From assembly GCF_023229695.1 (NCBI RefSeq), contig NZ_JALNYS010000016.1:1-64000 (forward strand): a DNA stretch of 64,000 nucleotides. The letters are read 5' to 3'. Positions within the stretch are counted from its first letter, which is position 1; each line of letters opens with the position of its first letter. Source of the DNA: Sulfuricurvum sp. (GTDB lineage: Bacteria > Campylobacterota > Campylobacteria > Campylobacterales > Sulfurimonadaceae). A program made the translations under genes and the position numbers. Positions 25,052-34,331 of this stretch are shown in pieces. The notes under the pieces were generated by a model that was not told the DNA's origin, did not search any database, and saw only the letters and a program-made list of their open reading frames with translations.

Positions 25052-25873
25052 TTATTCCTTAGCCGTCAGAATTATCTCAAATTGTGAATTTTTACCGTCA
25101 GGATTCGCTGGAAATGTCAGATTACGAAGACGCTCTTTCAAGAAATCGATTTCGTTATTAAAAGGGGTATTCCCGGAATAAGTAATAACCCGATACGCAA
25201 TCAACTTACCGGACCCGTCTACTTGCAATCTAACACGGGCACTTTGACCCTGTGAGCCTGTTGGCGGATAATAGTTGGCATAAATTAAAGCCTGAATTTT
25301 AGCGTGATACTCGTTTACTAACGGCCCTGTCGATCCGCTATTGGAAAAGATTTTGACCGCCGGCTTGATCAGAGAAGTATTTTTAACTTTCTCCGCGAGT
25401 TGTGAGGTTGGTTTTGTACGGGAAATCTGCCGTTCGAACTCATTTAAAACTTCCAGTTTTTTTTCCGAATCATCCGAAACTTTAGACGTTTTTTGTGCAG
25501 GTACACTTGAAAAAAGATCCGAGATGGCGGGAGTTTGTTTCTCAGCTTTAGGATCATTTTGCCCTTTACTCTTCGTAGAGACAAAATTACGCTCAAGAAT
25601 TTTTTCTTGCGGCTTCGTTACTTCAGGTTGCACTTCAGCGATATCGGGTTCCGGTTCACTTACCTGCGGCTTTACGGGAGGTATAGGTATGGCTGAGGGA
25701 ACGGATACCGAATCCGTCATTGATATCGATATGTACGGGCTTTCCAGCAGAGCAAAGTTTTCTATTTTATCAGAAGAAATAACCGTGAAACCGATTAGAA
25801 AAAGGAGAAAGGCGAAAAGGGAAAAGGCGATAGCGCCTCCCATAAAAAAATAACGTTCATCATTAAAACCCAT
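25052..25873 (-). CDS. tolA: TolA/TonB-like energy transducer
   Basis: 273 residues. One N-terminal membrane segment (FFMGGAIAFSLFAFLLFLIG), a proline-rich and Lys/Glu-rich middle (PIPPVKPQVSEPEPDIAEV), and a C-terminal TonB/TolA-type domain (YHAKIQALIYANYYPPTG, ARVRLQVDGSGKLIAYRVI). It links the TolQR motor to TolB-Pal across the periplasm. The middle region is much shorter than in E. coli TolA. Assignment as TolA rather than TonB rests on the operon. Confidence 0.88.
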   Translation of the reverse strand: MGFNDERYFFMGGAIAFSLFAFLLFLIGFTVISSDKIENFALLESPYISISMTDSVSVPSAIPIPPVKPQVSEPEPDIAEVQPEVTKPQEKILERNFVSTKSKGQNDPKAEKQTPAISDLFSSVPAQKTSKVSDDSEKKLEVLNEFERQISRTKPTSQLAEKVKNTSLIKPAVKIFSNSGSTGPLVNEYHAKIQALIYANYYPPTGSQGQSARVRLQVDGSGKLIAYRVITYSGNTPFNNEIDFLKERLRNLTFPANPDGKNSQFEIILTAKE

Positions 25874-25908
25874 TTTACAGTACCTTGATATGAAACTCTA
25901 AAATTTGT

Positions 25909-26298
25909 TTAGCCATTAGTAGCGAGAGAAACTTCTTTAAATCCTGCTTGCTTTACAGCTCCTAAAATTGCCATAACTTTACCATAATCGAGTGATTGAT
26001 CGGCACTAATTAAAACTGCGGCATCATGGTTGAGTGTTTGCGCGTAAAGATTAAAATTATCATTAAACGTCTTAAGATCAAATGAACGTTCGTTAACTTT
26101 GACACTCCCCTCTTTCATCACTTTTATATGGACCGGGGGAATCTTTGAAATCTCATTTTGGGTAGACCCTTTTGGCAGGTGGATCAACTCTTCGTAAACA
26201 ATATTGGGTGAAATAACCATCAAAATAGCCAAAAGCACAAGCATCACGTCAACGAGTGGCGTAATATTTAACTCCGGCTTCTCATCCCAGTCAAACAT
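25909..26298 (-). CDS. tolR: TolR (ExbD family)
   Basis: 129 residues. One membrane segment with the conserved Asp: PELNITPLVDVMLVLLAILM (the Asp of PLVDV lies in the motor's proton path). The periplasmic domain follows (AVLISADQSLDYGKVMAILG). Part of the TolQR proton-driven motor. Spaced 3 bases after tolQ. Confidence 0.94.
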   Translation of the reverse strand: MFDWDEKPELNITPLVDVMLVLLAILMVISPNIVYEELIHLPKGSTQNEISKIPPVHIKVMKEGSVKVNERSFDLKTFNDNFNLYAQTLNHDAAVLISADQSLDYGKVMAILGAVKQAGFKEVSLATNG

Positions 26299-26301
26299 CC
26301 G

Positions 26302-26868
26302 TTAAACTCCTCGAGACAACAACGCATCACTTTGCATTCGGATCAAGCCGGAGAGTTCATAAGACTTTCGTTTTAGTACCTGATGATAGGTATAAGCAAA
26401 AATTGCGACAAAAATTCCCGATGCGGTTGCAACAAGGGCATCCGATACCCCCCCCGCAATAATACTCATGGTACTGCTTGCCTGACCGATATGTTTAAAG
26501 GTCCCTAAAATGGATACTACCGTTCCGAAAAGACCGATAAAAGGTGTGGTAGAGGCGACTACAGAGAGAAACATAAGCCCTTTTGTCGCTTCCTTCGTCG
26601 CTGCATAGAGGGCCAAATCAAAAAGCTCTTTAGAAAGCGATGCTGAAGATTTCAAAAAATGACTCAGATAGGCATGATCAGAGAGACGGGAAGTACCCAT
26701 AAGGATCGATTCCAAAGACTGGTTTTCTTGCGTTATCCATTGATTTAGGGAAAACAAACGGTAATAAAAAATCCAGTTGATTGCAATAAAATAAAAAGAG
26801 AGGACCAGTAACACACCAAGTGTTACCGGATGGCTTTTCGCGTAAAAATCGGCAAATGCTTCGATCAT
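26302..26868 (-). CDS. tolQ: TolQ (ExbB/MotA family)
   Basis: 188 residues with three membrane segments: near residues 15-35, and two in the C-terminal half containing FLSVVASTTPFIGLFGTVVS and GVSDALVATASGIFVAIFAY, the hallmark ExbB/TolQ block. The start ATG overlaps the stop of atpC by one base, directly coupling Tol expression to the ATP synthase operon. Confidence 0.94.
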   Translation of the reverse strand: MIEAFADFYAKSHPVTLGVLLVLSFYFIAINWIFYYRLFSLNQWITQENQSLESILMGTSRLSDHAYLSHFLKSSASLSKELFDLALYAATKEATKGLMFLSVVASTTPFIGLFGTVVSILGTFKHIGQASSTMSIIAGGVSDALVATASGIFVAIFAYTYHQVLKRKSYELSGLIRMQSDALLSRGV

Positions 26869-27260
26869 TATAATAAGTTATGTGCAGCAGATTCTATACG
26901 GGCTGAAACGGTTGCCAACATGGCATTTGAATCAGCAATACTTTTGATAAGAGATTGCGCTTCAGCAATTGATCGCGCAATATCCCCCTCATTTTCGCCA
27001 CGAATCGCAACGGCACCGTCAACCAAAACGACAACGTTATTACCGCTAATTTGGACAACGCCCCAATTAACGACAATCGATTCAATCACACCGTTCTCTT
27101 TTTGAATATCGACGACACCGGCTTGAAGTAAAGTAGTCAGTGCAACGTGTTCAGGAAGAACACCGAATTCCCCCTCTTCACCCGGCAATGTGACACTTTT
27201 GGCCGGTCCGTTATAAATCGGACCGCTCGGTGTTAGCACTTCTAATTGGAGTGTTTCCAT
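26868..27260 (-). CDS. atpC: ATP synthase F1 epsilon subunit
   Basis: 130 residues. Beta-sandwich domain: LQLEVLTPSGPIYNGPAKSV, LPGEEGEFGVLPEHVALTTL, NWGVVQISGNNVVVLVDGAV; C-terminal helical part follows. Last atp gene; its stop overlaps the tolQ start. Confidence 0.96.
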   Translation of the reverse strand: METLQLEVLTPSGPIYNGPAKSVTLPGEEGEFGVLPEHVALTTLLQAGVVDIQKENGVIESIVVNWGVVQISGNNVVVLVDGAVAIRGENEGDIARSIAEAQSLIKSIADSNAMLATVSARIESAAHNLL

Positions 27261-27286
27261 ACTATTTCCTTTAAGGCGAGAAGCAA

Positions 27287-28687
27287 TTACTTGCTTTTCA
27301 TTTTAGCAGCTTTCTCAATCGCCTCGTTCATATCACCGACCATGTAGAAGGCACCTTCCGGTAAATGATCGTATTCACCTGAAAGAATTCCTTTGAATCC
27401 TTTAATGGTATTTTCAAGAGAAACATATTTCCCCGGAGAACCGGTAAATACCTCTGCAACGAAGAACGGCTGAGAAAGGAATTTCTCGATTTTACGTGCA
27501 CGCTCAACCACAGATTTATCTTCTTCTGACAATTCATCCATACCGAGAATCGCAATAATATCTTGCAAATCTTTGTATTTTTGAAGTGTTTTTTGTACAC
27601 CGCGAGCAACATTGTAATGCTCTTCGCCGATGATTTGCGGATCAAGCAAGCGTGACGTTGAATCCAATGGATCAACCGCAGGATAGATCCCTTTTTCAGC
27701 GATTTTACGGTTAAGAACCGTTGTCGCATCCAAGTGAGCAAATACAGACGCCGGAGCCGGATCCGTCAAGTCGTCCGCAGGTACGTATACCGCTTGAACC
27801 GATGTGATTGAACCTTTTTTGGTTGATGTAATACGGTCTTGAAGTGCACCCATCTCACGCGCCAAAGTCGGTTGGTAACCAACGGCTGATGGGATACGTC
27901 CAAGAAGTGCTGACATCTCAGATCCTGATTGTGCAAAACGGAAGATGTTATCGATGAACATCAATACGTCAAGCCCTTTCTCATCACGGAAATATTCCGC
28001 CATGGTAAGACCGGTAAGAGCGATACGGTTACGTGCTCCCGGCGGTTCAGACATTTGACCGTAGCACAGTGCTACTTTGTCCAAAACGCTGGATTCTTTC
28101 ATCTCGTGGTAAAGGTCATTCCCCTCACGAGTACGCTCACCGACACCGGCGAAAACAGAAAGACCGTCATGCCCGTGTGCAACGTTGTGAATCAATTCCA
28201 TGATAATAACGGTTTTACCGACACCGGCACCACCGAATAGACCGACTTTACCCCCTTTTGCATACGGAGCCAAAAGGTCAACAACCTTGATACCGGTTTC
28301 AAACATCTCTGTTTTAGTACTTTGGTCAACAAGTGGAGGAGGATCACGGTGAATTGACCATGTATCACAATCGGTCACTTGATCGCCGCCATCGATGGTT
28401 TCACCGATAACATTAAAGATACGTCCAAGAACTTTTTCCCCAACCGGAACTTTGATCGGAGCGCCGGTAGCATGTGCTGCCATACCGCGAACAAGCCCTT
28501 CAGACATATCCATAGCGATCGTACGAACACGACCGTTACCAAGATGGGAAGCTACTTCTAAAACCAAACGGGTTGTAGTCCCTTCCACAGTTACATTTAC
28601 TTCGATCGCTTCGTTGACTGTAGGCAAATATCCTTCGAAATCAACGTCAACAACCGGACCAATTACTTGAGCAATTTTACCAATCAT
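27287..28687 (-). CDS. atpD: ATP synthase F1 beta subunit
   Basis: 466 residues from the ATG at 28687; GGAGG stands 5 bases before it, and an upstream ATG at 28699 would place that site inside the gene. Catalytic subunit: P-loop GGAGVGKTVIIMELI, GERTREGNDLYHEM, LMFIDNIFRFAQSGSEMSAL, and AVDPLDSTSRLL. Complete. Confidence 0.98.
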   Translation of the reverse strand: MIGKIAQVIGPVVDVDFEGYLPTVNEAIEVNVTVEGTTTRLVLEVASHLGNGRVRTIAMDMSEGLVRGMAAHATGAPIKVPVGEKVLGRIFNVIGETIDGGDQVTDCDTWSIHRDPPPLVDQSTKTEMFETGIKVVDLLAPYAKGGKVGLFGGAGVGKTVIIMELIHNVAHGHDGLSVFAGVGERTREGNDLYHEMKESSVLDKVALCYGQMSEPPGARNRIALTGLTMAEYFRDEKGLDVLMFIDNIFRFAQSGSEMSALLGRIPSAVGYQPTLAREMGALQDRITSTKKGSITSVQAVYVPADDLTDPAPASVFAHLDATTVLNRKIAEKGIYPAVDPLDSTSRLLDPQIIGEEHYNVARGVQKTLQKYKDLQDIIAILGMDELSEEDKSVVERARKIEKFLSQPFFVAEVFTGSPGKYVSLENTIKGFKGILSGEYDHLPEGAFYMVGDMNEAIEKAAKMKSK

Positions 28688-28701
28688 TCTTTCCTCCATA
28701 A

Positions 28702-29589
28702 TTATTTCATCGACTCGACGCCGCTGATAATCTCGATTAACTCCGTCGTAATCGCCTCTTGTCGTGCTTTGTTAAACGACACTTTTAGCGATCTGACCAT
28801 CTCTTTTGCATTGTTGGTTGCCGCATCCATTGCTTGCATACGCGCGCTGTGTTCAGCTGCAACAGAATCGATCAATGCGTAATACATATTGTATTCAGCG
28901 TATTTCGTAACCAATGAATCGAGCATTTTCTCTTCATCTTGAGCTTCAAGTTCAAGAGTTGTATTTTTAGTCGCTTCACAATCATAATCACCGATATTTG
29001 CCGGTAAAATTCGATTCACATGCAACTCTTGGGTAATGACGTTTTTATAACCGTTGTAAACAATATAAACGGCATCGACGATACCTTCTTTGAAATCATT
29101 AATTGATCGGGTCATAAATTCGGCTGCACGTTGCATATCGGGTGCAGAGCTTAAATTTTTAACTTCATCAAGCATCTCTACTTGATTGTAGTTAAAAAAC
29201 TCAATCCCTTTCTTACCGATACCGCGGATACGGATTTTGACATTTTTATTTTTGTACTCGTTTATCAAACGCTTAACGGCTTTAATCGTTTGCATGTTAA
29301 AACCGCCACACAAACCTTTATCAGCCGTTACAAAAATAATATCGATCATTTCAGGGGTATCATTTTCAATAAAACAGCGATTAACAATTCCGCCAACTTT
29401 ATTGCATTGAATACGTCCTGCGATTTCAGCTATTACTTGATTCGTTTTTTGAGCAAACAGACGAGAGCGTTTTGCAAGCTCTTCTGCACGGCGAAGCTTG
29501 GCCGTTGAGACCAGCTTCATTGCCCGTGTAGTTTTCTGCGTATTCGAGACGCTCTTGATCTGTCGTTGAATCTCTTTCAAGTTAGCCAT
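28702..29589 (-). CDS. atpG: ATP synthase F1 gamma subunit
   Basis: 295 residues. Central rotor shaft. N-terminal helix ANLKEIQRQIKSVSNTQKTT and AMKLVSTAKLRRAEE, internal VTADKGLCGGFNMQ, C-terminal ARMQAMDAATNNAKEMVRSL. Complete, between atpA and atpD. Confidence 0.97.
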   Translation of the reverse strand: MANLKEIQRQIKSVSNTQKTTRAMKLVSTAKLRRAEELAKRSRLFAQKTNQVIAEIAGRIQCNKVGGIVNRCFIENDTPEMIDIIFVTADKGLCGGFNMQTIKAVKRLINEYKNKNVKIRIRGIGKKGIEFFNYNQVEMLDEVKNLSSAPDMQRAAEFMTRSINDFKEGIVDAVYIVYNGYKNVITQELHVNRILPANIGDYDCEATKNTTLELEAQDEEKMLDSLVTKYAEYNMYYALIDSVAAEHSARMQAMDAATNNAKEMVRSLKVSFNKARQEAITTELIEIISGVESMK

Positions 29590-29597
29590 AAAGATCC

Positions 29598-31115
29598 TTA
29601 TTCAGCAACGAAAGTAGATTTAAACTCTTCGAGTGCTTTTTTCATCATCGCCATCGTATCATCATCAATTTTTGATGACTTAGCAATGCTTTCAAAAATT
29701 TGTGGATACGATGCTTCTACGAACGGGTAAAGGTCCGCTTCGAATTTTACAACATTAGAAGCAGCCATATCATCGAGGAAACCTTCGTTACCTGCGAAAA
29801 TGATCAACGCTTGTTTCTCAGCTGAAAGCGGTGAATACGGAGGTTGTTTCAACACTTCCACCATACGTTGACCACGCTCAAGCTGCTTACGGCTTACTTC
29901 ATCCAAATCAGAAGCAAACTGTGCAAACGCCTGAAGCTCACGGTATTGGGCAAGGTCAAGACGCAATGTTCCCGCAACTTGTTTCGTTGCTTTGATTTGT
30001 GCGGCACCGCCGACACGTGATACGGAAAGACCGACGTTGATCGCCGGACGGATGCCGGAGTTGAACAAATCGGTTTCCAAGAAAATCTGACCGTCTGTAA
30101 TCGAAATTACGTTGGTAGGGATATATGCCGCAACGTCACCCGCTTGCGTTTCGATAATTGGAAGTGCCGTCAATGAACCTGCACCCAATTCGTCGTTCAA
30201 TTTCGCTGCACGCTCTAGCAAACGGGAGTGTAGATAGAAAACGTCACCCGGATACGCTTCACGGCCCGGAGGACGGCGTAGGATGAGTGACATTTCACGG
30301 TATGCCACCGCATGCTTGGAAAGATCATCATAAATGATCAAGCCATGGCCGGCATTGTCACGGAAATATTCCGCCATCGTTACACCGGTATACGGAGCAA
30401 GAAACTGGAGGGCAGCCGCTTCAGAAGCCGGTGCAGAAACGACAATCGTATATTCCAATGCACCTGCTTCTTCAAGACGGCGGATCACTTGTGCAACCGT
30501 CGATTCTTTTTGACCGACAGCTACATAGATACAAACGACACCGTTCCCTTTTTGGTTAATGATCGTATCAAGAGCAACGGTTGTTTTACCGGTTTGGCGG
30601 TCACCGATGATCAATTCACGCTGACCTCTTCCGATCGGCACAAGGGCATCAATCGCTTTGATACCGGTAGCCATTGGTTCATGAACCGATTTACGCGCCA
30701 TGATACCGGGAGCTTTTTCTTCAACAAAACGAAGTTCCGTTGTTTCAATCGGCCCTTTACCGTCGATCGGTTCACCCAGTGAGTTGACGACACGTCCGAG
30801 AAGCGCTTTACCGACCGGGACACGTAAGAGCTGACCAAGACGTTTAACGCTCATCCCTTCACGAAGATCTTTACCTTTACCAAGAATAACAACACCGACG
30901 CTGCTCTCCTCAAGATTCATTACAAGACCGCGGCTGCCGTCGTCAAATTCAACCATCTCACCGGCCATAACATTGTTCAAGCCATATACTTTGGCGATTC
31001 CATCTCCATATGAGACGATTTTTCCGGTTTCATTAATATCTACATTAAGTTCGAAATTCTCAATTCGTTCTTTGATGATTGAACTGATTTCGTCTGCTTG
31101 TACTTTTGCTACCAC
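29598..31115 (-). CDS. atpA: ATP synthase F1 alpha subunit
   Basis: 505 residues. Non-catalytic nucleotide-binding subunit: GIAKVYGLNNVMAGEMVEF, GDRQTGKTTVALDTIINQ (P-loop), ALVPIGRGQRELIIG, LIIYDDLSKHAVAYREMSLI, PAINVGLSVSRVGGAAQ. Complete. Confidence 0.98.
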   Translation of the reverse strand: MVAKVQADEISSIIKERIENFELNVDINETGKIVSYGDGIAKVYGLNNVMAGEMVEFDDGSRGLVMNLEESSVGVVILGKGKDLREGMSVKRLGQLLRVPVGKALLGRVVNSLGEPIDGKGPIETTELRFVEEKAPGIMARKSVHEPMATGIKAIDALVPIGRGQRELIIGDRQTGKTTVALDTIINQKGNGVVCIYVAVGQKESTVAQVIRRLEEAGALEYTIVVSAPASEAAALQFLAPYTGVTMAEYFRDNAGHGLIIYDDLSKHAVAYREMSLILRRPPGREAYPGDVFYLHSRLLERAAKLNDELGAGSLTALPIIETQAGDVAAYIPTNVISITDGQIFLETDLFNSGIRPAINVGLSVSRVGGAAQIKATKQVAGTLRLDLAQYRELQAFAQFASDLDEVSRKQLERGQRMVEVLKQPPYSPLSAEKQALIIFAGNEGFLDDMAASNVVKFEADLYPFVEASYPQIFESIAKSSKIDDDTMAMMKKALEEFKSTFVAE

Positions 31116-31136
31116 TACTTTCTCCTTTCGCGAGGG

Positions 31137-31673
31137 TTAAATTGCTTTTAAAATATGCTCAATTAATTGAGCGTTAAGGCGGTTTTTTGAAAAATTAATC
31201 TCTATGTTGAGATCATCGACTTCAACACGAACCCCTTCAAAGCTTGACGCAACAAACTCCAAAGAGATAGTTGCGCCTACTTTTTTTCCAAGGTCATGCG
31301 CAATAGCATCGATAGAACCCTTGTCGATTACACTATTGCAATAGACACGCCCTTTGTAAAGGCGCTTGATACGCGAAATTTCACGTCTCAATTCGTGTGC
31401 CAAAACGGGTAAAAGATTCAATCGGCCATTTTCGGCCATTAATTTAACAAGGTTGTTAGCAACTGTACTGTCGGCCGGAGCTACCATATCCAACACCAAA
31501 GAGGTTTTTGTCTCTTTGCTCACATCGTTACTGCACATAATGGTGATAAATTTATTATCTTGATATGCAGCTGCGACAGCGTTCAATAATTCAGACAAAT
31601 TATCGAGATCTTCTTGCTTCGTCAACTCTATCAATGGCTTTATATAACGTTTGGCAATCAGTGCGTTTTCCAT
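31137..31673 (-). CDS. atpH: ATP synthase F1 delta subunit
   Basis: 178 residues. Connects F1 to the peripheral stalk. Starts ALIAKRYIKPLIELTKQED; near the C-terminus KKVGATISLEFVASSFEGV and IEINFSKNRLNAQLIEHI. Fits the family in size and position between atpF and atpA, though the sequence is weakly conserved as usual. Confidence 0.92.
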   Translation of the reverse strand: MENALIAKRYIKPLIELTKQEDLDNLSELLNAVAAAYQDNKFITIMCSNDVSKETKTSLVLDMVAPADSTVANNLVKLMAENGRLNLLPVLAHELRREISRIKRLYKGRVYCNSVIDKGSIDAIAHDLGKKVGATISLEFVASSFEGVRVEVDDLNIEINFSKNRLNAQLIEHILKAI

Positions 31674-31675
31674 AA

Positions 31676-32191
31676 TTAAGCCACCTTCTTTTTCAAGATT
31701 TCGGTCATAGCCTCTTGTCCAACAACACTGTTGCCGCTATTCATCACATCGTTCATCACTTCCGTTACCGTTTCACGTATCATTTTACGCTTCTCAAGTT
31801 CCATCAGCGCATTACTTTGCTTTTGAATCACTACAAGATCTTGATCGCACTGCGCGCTAATCTTATCGGATAATATCTTGTTCTCTTTCTTTGAAAGTTC
31901 ACTCAATTCATTAGCAAATCGCATCGCTTCATCAATCTTGTGTTCAGCTGCATCCTTAAGACGCTTTGACTCGCGTAGACGCTCTTGAACTCTTTCAAGC
32001 TCGCTCGCAATTCCCGCACTTCTACCGGAAAAATAATTTTTTACCGGTTCTGCCAAAACATAAACCAAAATTCCGGCAAAAATCAGGAAGTTGACGGTTC
32101 GCTGAACAATATCCGAACACCCTTCTGCCCCAGCATCTGATCCAAATAGATAAGCGCCGAGCATTAATAAAGTAATAATTATTTTACTCAT
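31676..32191 (-). CDS. atpF: ATP synthase Fo b subunit
   Basis: 171 residues from the ATG at 32191 (GAGGG upstream); the frame also opens with TTG at 32203. A hydrophobic N-terminus (IIITLLMLGAYLFGSDAG) may be a signal or first membrane segment. It is followed by a second, RTVNFLIFAGILVYVLAEP, and then a long charged helix. Peripheral stalk. The extra N-terminal segment is a feature seen in this phylum. Confidence 0.92.
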   Translation of the reverse strand: MSKIIITLLMLGAYLFGSDAGAEGCSDIVQRTVNFLIFAGILVYVLAEPVKNYFSGRSAGIASELERVQERLRESKRLKDAAEHKIDEAMRFANELSELSKKENKILSDKISAQCDQDLVVIQKQSNALMELEKRKMIRETVTEVMNDVMNSGNSVVGQEAMTEILKKKVA

Positions 32192-32199
32192 TGCATCCC

Positions 32200-32622
32200 T
32201 CAAATTTGACTTAATTTTGCTGAGACAGCCGCTTGGAAAGCAGGTACTTCGTTAAGAAGACCCGATTTCAACCGTGTACGCTCTTCAGACAGTGCGTCTT
32301 CAAACTTAGTATACTCTAGTGCCATTTCAGCACGCTTGGCTTCAATTCTGCTATTTGCTGCTGCTTTAGCCTCAGCAATAACTTTTTCTCTTAATGCCGC
32401 CGCCTCCAGTTTTGCATCACTGATAATCTTTTCAGATTTGGCGTGAAATGCGGCAATCTCGGCATCGTTGTTTCCAACCAATTCGAGATCTTTTTTAATA
32501 TCCGCATCACGTTTTTCCATATAATTGAAAAGAGGATTGTAAAGCAAACTGTTTAGAACGGCAATAAGGACAAGGAAGACAATCAGTGTGCTGCCTAACA
32601 GCATCGGACTTATATCTAACAT
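32200..32622 (-). CDS. atpF': ATP synthase Fo b' subunit
   Basis: 140 residues. N-terminal membrane anchor (MLLGSTLIVFLVLIAVLNSL) and YNPLFNYMEKRDADIKKDL, then a long alanine/glutamate-rich helix (EAAALREKVIAEAKAAANSR). Second, divergent b-type stalk subunit, so the stalk is probably a b/b' heterodimer. First atp gene of the run. The Fo a and c subunit genes are not in the window. Confidence 0.92.
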   Translation of the reverse strand: MLDISPMLLGSTLIVFLVLIAVLNSLLYNPLFNYMEKRDADIKKDLELVGNNDAEIAAFHAKSEKIISDAKLEAAALREKVIAEAKAAANSRIEAKRAEMALEYTKFEDALSEERTRLKSGLLNEVPAFQAAVSAKLSQI

Positions 32623-32690
32623 ACCACCTCCTAAAAGTTACGTGATTATACAATGTATAAATTGAAGGGATAGTTAAACTGTAGAAAATA

Positions 32691-33536
32691 TTAATGAAGT
32701 GCGATTAAAAATGATTCAATATCTCTCTCATCTGAAAATTCAATCGTTATTTTCTGCCCTTTGACGCTACTTTTATAGCCAAGCTCACTCAAACGCTTTT
32801 GCAAGATTGAAAAATCAGGCCTTCCAGAGGATACTTCTCCTTCTATGGGGCTAGAAAGAGGAGATTTGATTTTTTTTACCATCAATTCAACATCTCTGAC
32901 GCTTAATTTTTGACCGATAATCGAATCGATCATTAACGTTTGCTCATTAGGCTCAAGAGCGACAATCACTTTTGCATGCCCGGCACTGATTTTCCCCTCT
33001 ATCAAAGCTTTTCGCCCTTTTTCGGAAAGTTGAAGCAAACGTAACGTATTCGTGATGTGGGCACGGCTTTTATGTACGGTATGAGAAAGCTGCTCATGGG
33101 TCAATTGATGGATCTCTATCAATTCCTGATACGCTTGCGCCAGATCAATTGCATTAAGTTCATCGCGTTGAATATTTTCTATTAACGCGTGTTCCCTCAT
33201 TTGCTCATCGCTGACCGATACAACAATTGCTTTAATCGTTTTTGTTTTCGCCAATTTACTAGCTCGTAAACGCCGTTCACCGGCGATTAAAACATAGCCG
33301 TCAATATCTTCTTTCACCACAATCGGTTGCAAAAGACCGTGCGCTTTAATGGACTCTGACAATTCTGCCAACGATTCAGAGTCAAAATGTTTACGCGGCT
33401 GATAAGGATTCGGGCGGACTTTTGTAAGGAGGATCTCTTCGACCCCCCCCTTTTTAGGGAGCTCGTTATCGTACGCTTCTTCAATCTCGCTGAGTAATGC
33501 CCCTAACCCGCGACCAAGAGCAGATGCTTTTGCCAT
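32691..33536 (-). CDS. parB: Chromosome partitioning protein ParB
   Basis: 281 residues. Begins AKASALGRGLGALLSEIEEA as many chromosomal ParBs. Nuclease-like CTP-binding core with KVRPNPYQPRKHFD, LQPIVV, and GERRLRASKLAKTKTIKAI; HTH region HEQLSHTVHKSRAHITNTLR; C-terminal dimer domain after a short linker. It binds parS and spreads along DNA. Follows parA by 12 bases; atpF' begins 68 bases later. Confidence 0.95.
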   Translation of the reverse strand: MAKASALGRGLGALLSEIEEAYDNELPKKGGVEEILLTKVRPNPYQPRKHFDSESLAELSESIKAHGLLQPIVVKEDIDGYVLIAGERRLRASKLAKTKTIKAIVVSVSDEQMREHALIENIQRDELNAIDLAQAYQELIEIHQLTHEQLSHTVHKSRAHITNTLRLLQLSEKGRKALIEGKISAGHAKVIVALEPNEQTLMIDSIIGQKLSVRDVELMVKKIKSPLSSPIEGEVSSGRPDFSILQKRLSELGYKSSVKGQKITIEFSDERDIESFLIALH

Positions 33537-33548
33537 CCAGATACTCCC

Positions 33549-34331
33549 TTATGCGATAATAGCGTATGCTAGATCTTGATACGCCATGGATCCCGTTGAT
33601 TTGACATCATACAAAATGGCCGGTTTACCAAAACTCGGTGCCTCCGCCAATTTAACATTGCGCGGAATGACAATGTAATCATCAGCTCCCGATTTAAACA
33701 ACTTTCCTTGAAAATGTTGACGTAAATCGGCAAAAACTTGTCTTGAGAGGTTGTTTTGTGCACTGTACATCGTCGGCAAAAAACCTTTGATCGTCAATTT
33801 AGGATTAATCGTTTTTCGTACCAGCTTAACCGTATTCAGGAGCTGTGCCAAACCTTCCAATGCAAAAAATTCACATTGAATCGGGATAATCACCGAATTT
33901 GAAGCCGACAGCGCATTAATCGTCATCGGCCCAAGGGCAGGAGGAGAATCGATGATAATATAATCGTATTCCTCTCTTACCTGCGCAATGGAACGTTTAA
34001 GAATCAATTCGCGCCCCGTGGAATTCCCCGCATCGTAATACTCTTTTTCTACACCGACAAGACCGATATTTGAAGGGGCTAAAAAAAGTTTCGGCAATGA
34101 TGTTTTTAAAATAATTTCTCGTAATTTTTTAGCACCGATTAAAACATGATAGATATTGAATTCATAATTATTACGATGGTAACCAAGCGATGTTGTTGCA
34201 TTGGCTTGCGGATCAGCATCGATCAAGAGTACTTTTTTCTCAGCTACTGCTAACGATGCGGCTAAATTGACGGCGGTCGTGGTTTTACCCACACCCCCTT
34301 TTTGATTTGCAATAACTATAACTTCACTCAT
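33549..34331 (-). CDS. parA: Chromosome partitioning ATPase ParA (Soj)
   Basis: 260 residues. Deviant Walker A KGGVGKTT starting at residue 11, DADPQANATTSLGY, YIIIDSPPALGPMTINAL and PIQCEFFALEGLAQL. ATP-dependent DNA-binding dimer that segregates ParB-parS complexes. No N-terminal HTH, so it is the short chromosomal type. It overlaps the end of birA by 4 bases. Confidence 0.96.
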   Translation of the reverse strand: MSEVIVIANQKGGVGKTTTAVNLAASLAVAEKKVLLIDADPQANATTSLGYHRNNYEFNIYHVLIGAKKLREIILKTSLPKLFLAPSNIGLVGVEKEYYDAGNSTGRELILKRSIAQVREEYDYIIIDSPPALGPMTINALSASNSVIIPIQCEFFALEGLAQLLNTVKLVRKTINPKLTIKGFLPTMYSAQNNLSRQVFADLRQHFQGKLFKSGADDYIVIPRNVKLAEAPSFGKPAILYDVKSTGSMAYQDLAYAIIA

